A stretch of 64,000 nt of DNA from Gemmataceae bacterium (lineage in GTDB: Bacteria > Planctomycetota > Planctomycetia > Gemmatales > Gemmataceae). The stretch spans positions 4,185,006 through 4,249,005 of the forward strand of contig LR594584.1 of assembly GCA_901538445.1 (NCBI GenBank), in the 5' to 3' direction. Position 1 is the first letter of the stretch, and the number at the start of each line of letters is the position of its first letter. Shown piece after piece: positions 43,435-51,758 of this stretch. The position numbers and the translations under genes were made by a program. The notes beneath the pieces were generated by a model, which made no database searches, was not told the DNA's origin, and was given only the letters and a program-made list of their open reading frames with translations.

Positions 43435-44742
43435 ATGCCCGCCAAACGGACCTTCTGCGGCTCGCCGGAACACGCTGTGAACCGCCGGGCGTTCCTCGGC
43501 GCGGCCGGGGCCGCCGGCGCGACCCTCGCCGCCGACATGACCCAACTCGACGCGCTCGCGTCGCCGGCCGTCAACGACGCCCTGAAGAAGACTCAGAAGC
43601 GCGTCATCTTGCTGTGGCTCGCCGGCGGCGCGTCGCAGCTCGAGACGTGGGACCCGAAGCCCGGCGCGCCGACCGGCGGGCCGTTCCGCGCCATCAAGAC
43701 CGACGTGCCCGGCGTGGCAATCTCCGAACTGATGCCGAAGATGGCGCAGCGGATGAAGCACACCTGCATCCTCCGCGGCCTGGACACGAAGAACGGCGAC
43801 CACGGCAGCGCCGCCGTCACCATGATGCGGGGCCGCCGCAACGAGGCCGCGATCCGCTACCCGGACCTGGGCGCGGTCCTGGCCCGCGAGATGGGCCGGC
43901 CGGACAGCAAGGTGCCCGACTACGTCAGCTTCTACACGCAGACCGAGGGCCGGAGCATGGCCCCCGGCGACGCCGGGTTCCTCGGCGCGCGGTACGCCCC
44001 GATGGACCTGACCACGAACAACGTCCCGGACTTCATCCGCCGCCTCGCCGACATCACCGACCTCGACCACAAGGAGCGGTCCGACCTCCGCGACGTGCTC
44101 GGCAAGCAGTTCGCCGCCGGCCGCCACTCGGAGACGCTCGGCAGCCAGAACGAGGCCTACGAGCGGGTCCGCGGGCTGATGTCGAGCGAGAAACTGTTCG
44201 ACGTGACCCAGGAGCCGCAGAAGGTCCGCGACCGGTACGGCCCGGGGCAGTTCGCCGAGCAGACGCTCATCGCCCGCCGGCTCGTCGAGGCCGGGGTGCC
44301 GTTCGTCCGCGTCGGCCGCGCGTGGTGGGACAGCCACGGGCAGAACTTCGAGACGCACCAGGAGATGGTCCCGGAACTCGACCACGTCATGGCGACGCTG
44401 ATCGACGACCTGAAGGACCGCGGGATGCTCGACGACGTGATGATCGTCACCCTCTCCGAGTTCGGCCGCACCCCGGCCATCAACGCGAGCCTCGGCCGCG
44501 ACCACTTCGCGAGCGCCTGGAGCAGCACCATCACCGGCTGCGGGATCAAGGGCGGGTCGGTGTACGGGAAGACCGACGCCAACGGGAACAAGGTGGTCGC
44601 CGAGCACGTTGACGCCGGGAGCCTGTTCGCGACGATCTACGAGGCGCTCGGGATCAACCCGGAGAAGAACTACTACTACGGCAGCCGCCCGATCCCGCTC
44701 GTGAACCCCGGCATCGAGCCGATCAAGGCCGTGCTGAAGTGA
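43435..44742 (+). CDS. DUF1501 secreted protein
   Basis: 435 aa. The N-terminus has a twin-arginine-type leader (NRRAFLGAAGAAGATLAAD, from residue 16). The domain has family phrases RVILLWLAGGASQLETWDPKPGAP (about 55-78), VFRAIKTDVPGV-like text, NGDHGSAAVTMMRGRR (about 120), WDSHGQNFETH (about 300) and TLSEFGRTPAIN (about 340). DUF1501 proteins are related in fold to alkaline phosphatase/sulfatase-like enzymes and may hydrolyse esters. Same operon as the DUF1549 gene and the WD40 gene. Confidence 0.9.
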   Translation: MPAKRTFCGSPEHAVNRRAFLGAAGAAGATLAADMTQLDALASPAVNDALKKTQKRVILLWLAGGASQLETWDPKPGAPTGGPFRAIKTDVPGVAISELMPKMAQRMKHTCILRGLDTKNGDHGSAAVTMMRGRRNEAAIRYPDLGAVLAREMGRPDSKVPDYVSFYTQTEGRSMAPGDAGFLGARYAPMDLTTNNVPDFIRRLADITDLDHKERSDLRDVLGKQFAAGRHSETLGSQNEAYERVRGLMSSEKLFDVTQEPQKVRDRYGPGQFAEQTLIARRLVEAGVPFVRVGRAWWDSHGQNFETHQEMVPELDHVMATLIDDLKDRGMLDDVMIVTLSEFGRTPAINASLGRDHFASAWSSTITGCGIKGGSVYGKTDANGNKVVAEHVDAGSLFATIYEALGINPEKNYYYGSRPIPLVNPGIEPIKAVLK

Positions 44743-44837
44743 CCCGTTGAGCCGCGACGGAGGGCGCGTGACGCGCTCCCTCCGTCGCGGCGAAACCGAC
44801 TCACTACTCCACCACCCACCAACTCACCCCACCCGCC

Positions 44838-45839
44838 ATGCCCGCACCCAACCCGGATACGCTCAAGCTCGCCAAAGACTTCTCGCGGCCGTCCATCGTG
44901 TTCGGAGTAGCCCGCAAGGCCGGGACCGGCACCATCTACCTTGCGTGCTCCGACTTCAAGGTGTACGCGGCCGACATCACCGCCGCCAAGTTCGAGCCCA
45001 AGGAACTGTACGGCCACGAGAGCTACGCCACGAGCGTCGCGCTGGCCGGAACCACGCTCGTCTCGGGCGGGTACGACGGCAAACTGATGTGGTGGGACAC
45101 CGCGGCCGGCAAGGTCGCCCGCACCACCGACGCGCACGCGAAGTGGATCCGGAAGGTGGTCGCGTCGCCGGACGGCAAGTTCGTCGCGAGCGTCGCCGAC
45201 GACATGGCGTGCAAGGTGTGGGACGCCGGCACCGGCAAGCTCGTCCACGACCTCCGCGGGCACAAGGAGAAGACCCCGCACGACTTTACCTCGATGCTCT
45301 ACGCGGTCGCGTACTCGGCCGACGGCTCGCTCCTCGCGACCGGCGACAAGGTCGGGCACGTCGCCGTGTGGGACGCGAAGACCGGCGCGCAGGTCGGCGC
45401 GTGCGAGGCCCCGGTGATGTACACCTGGGACAAGCAGCAGCGGCTGCACTCGATCGGCGGCACCCGGTCGCTCGCGTTCAGCCCGGACGGGAAGCAGCTG
45501 GCCGTCGGCGGCATGGGCAAGGTCGGCAACATCGACCACCTGGAGGGCAAGGCCCGCGTGGAGGTGTTCGACTGGAAGGCCGGGAAGCAGACCGCCGAGT
45601 TCCCGGGCGACAAGTTCGCCGGGCTGGTGAACCGGCTCGCGTGGGCGCCGGACGGCTCGTGGCTGCTCGGGGCCGGCGGGGCCGGCGAGGGGTTCTTGCT
45701 GTTCTTCGACGTCGCCGCGAAGAAGACGCTGCGGCAGGAGAAGGTGATGATGCACGTCCACGACGTCGACCTGTCGCCGGACGCGAAGGAGTTGGTGTGC
45801 GTCGGGCACAACAAGATCACGGTCCACAAGCTGGGGTGA
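44838..45839 (+). CDS. WD40-repeat protein of the DUF1549-DUF1501 operon
   Basis: 333 aa, about seven WD40 blades, enough for one propeller, with phrases such as GGYDGKLMWWDTAAGKV, VADDMACKVWDAGTGKL and AFSPDGKQLAVGG. No signal peptide. In planctomycetes a WD40 gene often ends DUF1549-DUF1501 operons, as it does here (95-bp gap). Probably a binding scaffold. It converges on queD, with a nested palindrome in the gap. Confidence 0.88.
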   Translation: MPAPNPDTLKLAKDFSRPSIVFGVARKAGTGTIYLACSDFKVYAADITAAKFEPKELYGHESYATSVALAGTTLVSGGYDGKLMWWDTAAGKVARTTDAHAKWIRKVVASPDGKFVASVADDMACKVWDAGTGKLVHDLRGHKEKTPHDFTSMLYAVAYSADGSLLATGDKVGHVAVWDAKTGAQVGACEAPVMYTWDKQQRLHSIGGTRSLAFSPDGKQLAVGGMGKVGNIDHLEGKARVEVFDWKAGKQTAEFPGDKFAGLVNRLAWAPDGSWLLGAGGAGEGFLLFFDVAAKKTLRQEKVMMHVHDVDLSPDAKELVCVGHNKITVHKLG

Positions 45840-45884
45840 GCCGAAGGGCACGATCCACGTGACCCGAGATGAGTCGCAAACCTT

Positions 45885-46062
45885 CACCCCGAAGGGGTGG
45901 GACAACATAGCCCGGGGTGGAACCCCGGGGCCGGTTGCACCCGATGATTTGCACCCTGAAGGGGTGCGACAGCGTTCCTGTCGCACCCCTTCAGGGTGCT
46001 TTTCGTTCCGGCACAATCCTGGGGCGTTGCCCCAGGCTATGTTGTCTCACCCCTTCGGGGTG
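45885..46062. repeat. Nested palindrome, CACCCCTTCGGGGTG family
   Basis: Outer arms begin CACCCCGAAGGGGTG at 45885 and end with the complement at 46062, including ACAACATAGCC on the left and GGCTATGTTGT on the right. Inside is a perfect 22-bp stem hairpin (45951-45972 / 45978-45999, 5-nt loop). Both levels contain the GAAGGGGTG motif. Lies between convergent genes. Confidence 0.9.
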
Positions 46063-46077
46063 CAGAAGCGACGACAG

Positions 46078-46479
46078 CTACCGCCGGTAAGTCGCGAACG
46101 AGGTCTCGGTCTCCCAGAGCGTGACCTCGGTCACCGGAAGGTTGTTCGCGACGGCGTGGTCGAAAATCAGCTTCGCGAGGTTCTCGGCCGTCGGGTTCAC
46201 GTCCAGCACCACCACGGGTTCCCCGAGGCGGCGCAGTTCGGGCAGCGCCGGGTCGTCGCGGTGCAGGATCATGCGGTGGTCGAGCGCCTCGTCGATCCAC
46301 GCGCCGATCACCCGCTTGATGTCGGTGAAGTCGATCACCATCCCGAGTTTATCGAGCGCGGGGGCTTCGAGGGTGACGACCGCCTTGCCGTTGTGCCCGT
46401 GCAGGTTCCGGCACTTCCCGGGGTAGTCCAGCAGCCGGTGCCCGTAGCAGAAGTAGATCTCTTTCGTGACTTTGAACAT
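46078..46479 (-). CDS. queD: 6-carboxy-tetrahydropterin synthase
   Basis: 133 aa from the ATG at 46479. Second step of queuosine/7-deazaguanine synthesis: converts dihydroneopterin triphosphate to 6-carboxytetrahydropterin. Zinc-binding histidines are visible in YGHRLLDYPG and LHGHNG (about residues 12-31) and the catalytic Cys in GKCRNLHGH (about 24). The C-terminal EVTLWETETSFATY is typical. It follows queC on the same strand, separated by 253 bp that hold a large palindrome. Confidence 0.93.
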   Translation of the reverse strand: MFKVTKEIYFCYGHRLLDYPGKCRNLHGHNGKAVVTLEAPALDKLGMVIDFTDIKRVIGAWIDEALDHRMILHRDDPALPELRRLGEPVVVLDVNPTAENLAKLIFDHAVANNLPVTEVTLWETETSFATYRR

Positions 46480-46544
46480 ATCTTCGGGGGTTGGAAGTCG
46501 GGGATCGGAGATTGGAAGAACCGCGGAGTCGTGAGGTCGGGTCT

Positions 46545-46682
46545 GTCCCTCTCCCCCTGCGGGAGAGGGTGGCCGCGCTTCGCGGCCGGGTGAGGGGTGC
46601 GACCTTAACACCTCGGGAGGAGCGACCCCTCACCCACCGCTCGCGGACTCGCGGCACCCTCTCCCGCAAGGGGAGAGGGACA
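46545..46682. repeat. Modular palindrome, CCCTCTCC...GGAGAGGG family (copy 2)
   Basis: Same modules and same orientation as the copy at 28921-29060: GTCCCTCTCC, GCGGGAGAGGGTGG, CCGCGCTTCGCGG, GGGTGAGGGG, then the returning arm. Lies between queC and queD. The 50 bp before it (46489-46540) hold GGTTGGAAGTCGG-type words. Confidence 0.88.
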
Positions 46683-46732
46683 CAACACACCACGCCCCCG
46701 GATCACCCGGATTCGGGGCGAAGGGTCGAGAG

Positions 46733-47443
46733 TCACGGGTTCGCCGCGTAGCTGGTTGGATCAGCGACGCCCGCCTCGCGGAACGCGACGCGGCGCTCGT
46801 GGCACTTGCTGCACGCGCCGCAGTGCCCGTTGGCCGCGGGGCGGATGCACGACAGGGTGTGTTCGAGCGGGAACCGGAGCCCGCGGCGGATCACCTCGGT
46901 CTTGTGCAGCGCGCTGTACGGCCGGATCACACGGACGCGCCCGCCCACCGAGCGGTTCACCGCCCCGGAGAACTGGTCGAAGAACTCGTCGGTCGCGTCG
47001 GGGAACGGGTTCACCGCGAGCGGGGCGAGCGCGATCTCCGGGACGCCGTGCATGTGGCACCACAGCAGCGGCTTCACCAGGAGCAGCACGTTGCGGCCGG
47101 GGAGGAAGACGTCCTCGTCCGGCGTCCCCGCCGCGGGGACGCCGACGCCGGTGAGGCTCCAGTGGTCGCCGTAGAGGTCGGTGACGGGCTGGCTCAGCAC
47201 GACGAGCGGCCGCAGGGCCGGGGTGCGGACGGCCGCGAGGAACCGGTCGAGGTGGAGCCGCTCGACCTCCTCCCAGGCGATCCCGGTGCGGACGTAGACC
47301 GGGTGGACGGCCGGGTAGGTGCGGGCCGCCTCCGCGAGCAGAACGGCGCTGTCGAGCCCGCCGCTCACAAGGACGGCGAGCGGGGCCGCGGGCGCGAGCG
47401 GCGGCCACGCGGCGGGCGGCGAATGCGGCGGGTCGTGTGTCAC
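46733..47443 (-). CDS. queC: 7-cyano-7-deazaguanine synthase
   Basis: 236 aa. Converts 7-carboxy-7-deazaguanine to preQ0 with ATP and ammonia. The PP-loop motif SGGLDSAVLLAEA (about residues 28-40) and the C-terminal zinc cysteines in LSCIRPAANGHCGACSKCHER (about 203-223) are complete. The ATG at 47443 is followed by a Pro/Ala-rich leader somewhat longer than usual. Part of a minus-strand group with the zinc-ribbon protein gene upstream (37-bp gap) and queD downstream. queE and queF are not in the window. Confidence 0.94.
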   Translation of the reverse strand: MTHDPPHSPPAAWPPLAPAAPLAVLVSGGLDSAVLLAEAARTYPAVHPVYVRTGIAWEEVERLHLDRFLAAVRTPALRPLVVLSQPVTDLYGDHWSLTGVGVPAAGTPDEDVFLPGRNVLLLVKPLLWCHMHGVPEIALAPLAVNPFPDATDEFFDQFSGAVNRSVGGRVRVIRPYSALHKTEVIRRGLRFPLEHTLSCIRPAANGHCGACSKCHERRVAFREAGVADPTSYAANP

Positions 47444-47480
47444 GCACCCATTGTAGGCGCGGGTCGGGCCGCCCGGCGAA

Positions 47481-48827
47481 CTACGGGGTCGGGCTGTTGC
47501 CGGCCTGTTGCGGCTTGAAGTTCCCCACCAGGCTGGTGATGCCCTGCTGGATCATCTTCGTCTCCATCGCCGTGCGGATGACGAACAACTCGCCGGTGGA
47601 CCGGAACGACAGGTTGTCCTTGAGCACGTTCTCGGCCGTCTTGCCGCCGCCGCTCTTGTTGGCGATCAGCTTCCACCACCTCGGGGGCGACTTCTCGTCG
47701 TCCTTGACCCACTCCTTGTCCTTCCACTTCTTGACCCAGTCCGACGGGGCGCTCGAGTCCTTGGCCCACAGCACCCACTCGCCGCGGGTCTCGCGGGAGC
47801 CGACGCTGGCCTTGTACGCGGACCCCTTGGCCGGGGCCGCGATGTCCGCGATCTCCTTCTTGAGGTTGTCGTCGTCGCTCGGCTGGCTCGCCTGCTGCCC
47901 CGGCCCCTGCTTGGGCGGGGGCGGGGCCTCGGGCCGGCCCACGCTCCGGTCGTACAGGGTGAACTTCCACACGGTCCCGCGGATCGCGTACTTGCCGAGT
48001 TGCCCGGCCCGCGGGTACGGGGTCGCGTCCGGGTTGTCCTTGTTCCCGCCGAGCATCCCCCGGAACTTGGCCTCGGGCATGTCGCCGCGGCAGAACACCA
48101 CGAGCCGGGGCGTGGGGGCGAACACCCGCAGGTTCGGGTAGCCGAGTTCGGCGATGTCGGGGATCGCGTAGTACCGCGAGCCGTTGAGCGAGCCCTCCTT
48201 CGCGCCGGGGATTTTGGCGAGCACGCCGGGGTCGAACTCCTCCTTGGTCTTCAGCACGGTCGCTTCGAGCGGCGAGCCGCCGGGCTTCCCGCCGGCGGCC
48301 CCGGACCCGTACACGACGTAGTCGATCGTGCCGTTGAAGTCGCCGCCCTTCGCGGCCGCGAACACGTCCCCGGCCTTCTTGAACCCGGAGGTGGCGAACG
48401 CCTTCTCGCAGTCGGCGTAGAACAGCGGGTACTTCTGGAGGTGCCCGAGGTTCAGCCCGGCCACCTGGTCGCAGTCGTCGGGCAGGTAGCTCATCATCTC
48501 CATCGACGCCGACTTCTTGGTGAGGAAGTACGCGAGCACCCCGACCACCGTGCCGATGACCATGACGGCCGTCGTGATGATCGCGCCCAGCACGATCGGC
48601 GGCGTCTTCCGCTTCTTCGACTTGCGCTTCTTCGGCTTGGGGAGCGGGGCCTCGGCCTTCTTCTCGGGCTCCTTTGGCTTCTCCGGCGGCTTCTTGTCGG
48701 CCACCACGTTCCCCTCGACGGGGAACGTGTGGGCGCACTTGGCGCACTCGATCTCCGCGTCGAGGTCCGGCATCTCGGACAGCCGGAGCTTCGTCTTGCA
48801 CTTCGGGCAGCTCAGTTCGACGGGCAT
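47481..48827 (-). CDS. Zinc-ribbon membrane-anchored hypothetical protein
   Basis: 448 aa. Starts MPVELSCPKCKTKLRLSEMP; the two CxxC pairs (CPKC and CAKC, residues 7-10 and 28-31) form a zinc ribbon. A Lys/Pro/Glu-rich linker is followed by one transmembrane helix (PIVLGAIITTAVMVIGTVVGVLAYFL, about 75-100) and an extracytoplasmic domain of about 340 residues beginning MEMMSYLPDDCDQVAGLNLGHL. This resembles other planctomycete proteins with the same plan. It lies upstream of queC but is not expected to be metabolic. Confidence 0.75.
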   Translation of the reverse strand: MPVELSCPKCKTKLRLSEMPDLDAEIECAKCAHTFPVEGNVVADKKPPEKPKEPEKKAEAPLPKPKKRKSKKRKTPPIVLGAIITTAVMVIGTVVGVLAYFLTKKSASMEMMSYLPDDCDQVAGLNLGHLQKYPLFYADCEKAFATSGFKKAGDVFAAAKGGDFNGTIDYVVYGSGAAGGKPGGSPLEATVLKTKEEFDPGVLAKIPGAKEGSLNGSRYYAIPDIAELGYPNLRVFAPTPRLVVFCRGDMPEAKFRGMLGGNKDNPDATPYPRAGQLGKYAIRGTVWKFTLYDRSVGRPEAPPPPKQGPGQQASQPSDDDNLKKEIADIAAPAKGSAYKASVGSRETRGEWVLWAKDSSAPSDWVKKWKDKEWVKDDEKSPPRWWKLIANKSGGGKTAENVLKDNLSFRSTGELFVIRTAMETKMIQQGITSLVGNFKPQQAGNSPTP

Positions 48828-49005
48828 GAGTGGCTCAGCTCTCGGGAACCTGGACGGGGCGGCGGGGACGGGCGCACGAAGCCGACGTGCCGATCCTATC
48901 GGTTGGGGCGGCCGTTCGGCAAGCGATAACCCGCCGACCGGCTTGACCTTTCTGCCCCCACCAGTCAGGCTAAAGGGTACCACGTTCCCGCGAAAGGTGC
49001 CTCCC

Positions 49006-49845
49006 ATGCGGACCCGCAGTTTCCTCGCCGCCGCCGGGCTCCTCGCCCTCGCGTGGCTCTCGGCGCAGCCCCTGGAGGGCCAGGAACCGAAGGAGCCGAC
49101 CAGGGACGAGAAGAAGGCCCCCGACGAGCCGAAGACGCCCGCCCTCGACCTGAAGCTCGAGGTGCCGCCCGACGCGATCCCCGGCACGTTCCGCATGTTC
49201 CTCGTCAAGGACGGCCGGTTCGAGCCGCTCAAGGACGTCGACGGCAAGCTCCTCAAGGGGCCGACCGGCAAGGACATCCCGAGCCCGAAGAACCGCGAGG
49301 GGAAGATCCACTGCCTCGTGTGCGAGAACGGGCTGGCCCCGATGGTCGCCGTGTTCGTCCGCACCGGGGGCGACAAGGTCGGCCCGGACACCGGCGTCGG
49401 AAAGCTCGCCAAGAACCTCAACACCCTGGTCCCCAAGTACCGGGCCGACAAGCTCTCCGGGTTCGTCGCCTTCCTCCAGACGCAGCCGGGCACCAAGGTC
49501 GTCACCGTCAAGAACAAGCGGCCCGACGGGAGCGAGTACGAGGAGAAGGTCGAGGCCGACATGGAGTACCCGGACGACGAGGGCCGCGACAAGTTCGCCA
49601 CCGACATCCTCGGCGCGGCCGACGGGTTGAACGTGCCGAATGTGCCGTTCGGGCTGGCCGCCCAGAAGTCGAAGGCGCTCACGGCGTGGGGCGTCGGCGA
49701 CAACGACGAGGTCACCGTGGTCGTGTACTACCGCATGCGCCGCGTCGGCCAGCCGTTCGTGTTCGCCAAGGCCGAGGACCTCACCGACGAGAAGGTGAAC
49801 GAGATTCTCAAGACCGCCGAGCGCGCGATCCTCCAGCAGAAGTGA
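49006..49845 (+). CDS. Secreted hypothetical protein with CxxC motif
   Basis: 279 aa with a clear signal peptide (FLAAAGLLALAWLSAQPLEG). The segment IHCLVCENGLAPMVAVFVR (about residues 103-121) holds a CxxC followed by a hydrophobic strand, suggesting a thioredoxin-like fold, but a canonical WCGPC is absent, so redox activity is uncertain. Later NVPFGLAAQKSKALTAWGVGDNDEVTVVVYYRMRR reads like the C-terminal half of such a fold. Single gene between a divergent and a convergent neighbour. Confidence 0.65.
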   Translation: MRTRSFLAAAGLLALAWLSAQPLEGQEPKEPTRDEKKAPDEPKTPALDLKLEVPPDAIPGTFRMFLVKDGRFEPLKDVDGKLLKGPTGKDIPSPKNREGKIHCLVCENGLAPMVAVFVRTGGDKVGPDTGVGKLAKNLNTLVPKYRADKLSGFVAFLQTQPGTKVVTVKNKRPDGSEYEEKVEADMEYPDDEGRDKFATDILGAADGLNVPNVPFGLAAQKSKALTAWGVGDNDEVTVVVYYRMRRVGQPFVFAKAEDLTDEKVNEILKTAERAILQQK

Positions 49846-49874
49846 CCGGAGCCTCCGACTTCGACTTGGTTTTT

Positions 49875-49938
49875 GGCGAGCCGTGTGTGTCAACACACGG
49901 GTGAACGTTCACCCGTGTGTTGACACACACGGCTCGCC
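49875..49938. repeat. Perfect loopless 64-bp palindrome, GGCGAGCCGTG family (copy 2)
   Basis: 32-nt arms 49875-49906 and 49907-49938 are exactly complementary with no spacer. Same end modules as 43342-43416 but a different middle. Each arm also contains the inner hairpin CCGTGTG/CACACGG. Lies between convergent genes. Confidence 0.95.
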
Positions 49939-49945
49939 CTTTTCG

Positions 49946-50503
49946 CTACTCCCGCCCCTCGGCCGCGAGGACCATCCCGAGGTACGACCGCGACTCCTTC
50001 TCCGCGAGGCCCAGGTCGGCGGCGAGTTGGAAGAGCGTCGCCTTCGCGGGCTCGTACTGCTCCTCCGGGGCGAGGATCTCGAGCTCGAGGAACTCCCCGA
50101 CGCGCTCCACCGCGTCGAAGCACACCTCCATCGCGAACCCGTCGCGGGTCAGCGCGTACACCTGACGGGCCTTCCGCACCACAACCACCGGCCGGAAACC
50201 GAGCGCCTCGAGCATCCGCGTCGCGTCGGCCGCGACCGCCGGGCCGTTGCCGAGCGGCACCTCGACCTCCTCGCGGGTCTTGGTGTCGGCGTCGCGCCGC
50301 GGCCCCTTGTAGGTGAGGTAGTTCGCGTCGCCGATGCGTCGGAGCCGGAACGCCTCGCCCGTGTCCTTCAGGTTCCGGTCCGGGGCGTTGTAGTACTGAT
50401 CGACGTCGGTGCGGTCCTCGGCGAGCGCCGCACCCAGCGCGAGCAACCGGGCGATCACCCCGGCCCGGTCGGGGGTGCGGTAGCGGACTTCGACTTCGAG
50501 CAT
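49946..50503 (-). CDS. CYTH-domain (class IV adenylate cyclase/CyaB-like) protein
   Basis: 185 aa. CYTH proteins bind triphosphates with a tunnel of charged strands and include class IV adenylate cyclases and thiamine triphosphatases. The N-terminal ExExK motif is present as EVEVR (residues 3-7), with Arg in place of Lys. Other family segments are DQYYNAPDRNLKDTGEAFRLRRIG (about 40-63), YLTYKGPRRD (about 66-75) and FLELEIL (about 143-149). Activity is not fixed by sequence. It is divergent from the Rieske gene (66-bp gap). Confidence 0.85.
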   Translation of the reverse strand: MLEVEVRYRTPDRAGVIARLLALGAALAEDRTDVDQYYNAPDRNLKDTGEAFRLRRIGDANYLTYKGPRRDADTKTREEVEVPLGNGPAVAADATRMLEALGFRPVVVVRKARQVYALTRDGFAMEVCFDAVERVGEFLELEILAPEEQYEPAKATLFQLAADLGLAEKESRSYLGMVLAAEGRE

Positions 50504-50569
50504 GGCGGCCCCTCGTGCGGTGCGTGCTGGTACAATAGCGGGAGCACCCGGGAACTTGGAGGATTCGGC

Positions 50570-50878
50570 GTGGGCCAGCGGATCGCGGTCGGAGCGGCGG
50601 CGGACATCCCCGTCGGCGGGAACAAGCTGGTGACGGTCGGCACGAAGGACGTCGCGGTGTTCAATGTGAACGGCGAGTACTTCGCGATCGACGACCTGTG
50701 CCCGCACATGGGCGCGTCGCTGTCCGGCGGGCACGTCGAGGACGGGTGCGTGACGTGCCCGTGGCACTACTGGCGGTTCCGCCTGTCGGACGGCGCGTGG
50801 GCCGACAGCCCCCGGGTGCGGACCGGCTCGTACCCGGTCCACGTCGTTGAGGGCGTGGTCCAGATCGAAGTCCCTTAG
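50570..50878 (+). CDS. Rieske [2Fe-2S] ferredoxin, NirD-like
   Basis: 102 aa, starting at GTG 50570 with GGAGG about 8 nt upstream. The cluster-binding motif is complete: CPHMG (Cys-x-His, about residues 44-48) and CPWHYWRF (about 64-71). The size and sequence match NirD-like small subunits or stand-alone Rieske electron carriers. No nitrite reductase gene is near, so a stand-alone carrier is more likely. It ends close to a word-type hairpin. Confidence 0.9.
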   Translation: MGQRIAVGAAADIPVGGNKLVTVGTKDVAVFNVNGEYFAIDDLCPHMGASLSGGHVEDGCVTCPWHYWRFRLSDGAWADSPRVRTGSYPVHVVEGVVQIEVP

Positions 50879-50881
50879 CTC

Positions 50882-50978
50882 AGTTTCGAGTTCCGTGTTT
50901 CACGTTTGGCTCCCGAGCGACGTGTTTACCACAGCACCCTCGCCTGAACTTGAAACTCGGAAAGTGGAACTCGAAACT
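50882..50978. repeat. Word-type hairpin with 13-bp outer stem
   Basis: Perfect outer arms AGTTTCGAGTTCC (50882-50894) and its complement (50966-50978), with GTTTC and GAAAC words continuing inward with partial pairing. It starts three bases after the Rieske gene. Confidence 0.7.
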
Positions 50979-50993
50979 CCGACGGAGGTCGTC

Positions 50994-51494
50994 ATGGCAC
51001 GGGTCCGTTACTGGGCGGCGGTCGGGCTGGCGGGGGCCGCGTGCCTGTGCGTGTCGGCCGCCCAGCCGGTCGCGCAAACCAAGCAACCCGCCGGCGTGAC
51101 CATCCAGGGGAAGGCGGCGACGCCGACCCCGGAGCCGGTGGCCGAGACGAAGCTCCTCATGAACGGACTCGCGGCGGCGAACCTGCGCGGCCTCGGGAGG
51201 ACGCTCCGCGACAAGCCGACCGAGGCCGAGGCGTGGGCCTTCGCCCGCGGCCAGGCGCTCCTGATCGCCGAATCCGGGAACCTTCTCATGCTCCGCCCGC
51301 CCAAAACCAACGGCCGCGACGACTGGCTCGGGTACTCGGGCGACCTCCGGGACGCGGGGGACAAGCTCGCCCGAGCGGCGGCCGCGAAGGACTACGCGAA
51401 GGCCCGCGCCGGTCTGGCGGCGCTGGCGAACGTGTGCAACCGGTGCCACCAGACGTTCCAGGTCGCCACCCGCGTGGACCCGTTCGCCGAATGA
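50994..51494 (+). CDS. Cytochrome c'-like protein with C-terminal heme site
   Basis: 166 aa. Start ATG 50994 after CGGAGG. A signal peptide (AVGLAGAACLCVSAAQPVAQ) is followed by a helical domain, and the heme motif CNRCH (CxxCH) stands only about 17 residues from the C-terminus. That position is characteristic of the four-helix-bundle cytochrome c' / c-556 group (LARAAAAKDYAKARAGLAALANVCNRCHQTF). Probably a periplasmic electron carrier or gas-binding protein. A Rieske gene lies upstream in the same direction. Confidence 0.85.
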   Translation: MARVRYWAAVGLAGAACLCVSAAQPVAQTKQPAGVTIQGKAATPTPEPVAETKLLMNGLAAANLRGLGRTLRDKPTEAEAWAFARGQALLIAESGNLLMLRPPKTNGRDDWLGYSGDLRDAGDKLARAAAAKDYAKARAGLAALANVCNRCHQTFQVATRVDPFAE

Positions 51495-51498
51495 GAAC

Positions 51499-51581
51499 CA
51501 GAGGACAGAACCTCAGAGGACAGACGGGCAGGAAGAGCGAGGGTCCTGCTGCCGGTCTGCCCTCTGAGGTTCTGTCCTCTG
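51499..51581. repeat. Word-type hairpin, CAGAGGACAG family (copy 2)
   Basis: Arms 51499-51525 and 51555-51581 pair at 26 of 27 positions. The arm contains CAGAGGACAG twice. Related to 20300-20374. The remaining 177 bp to the next gene hold nothing recognised. Confidence 0.88.
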
Positions 51582-51758
51582 ATCCGTGAAGGTCGGCCCC
51601 GCCGCGGCGGCCGGCGCTTGACGCGGGGTTCCGGCGCGGCTAGGTCTAGGGGGACTTGCGCGTTCCCGAACAAGAATCGGGCCGCGCGTCCGAAGTACCC
51701 GTAGCCGCGCCGGGCCGCCCGGCCGTCCGCCACCCCCTACCCCGAGCGAACCGAGCCA

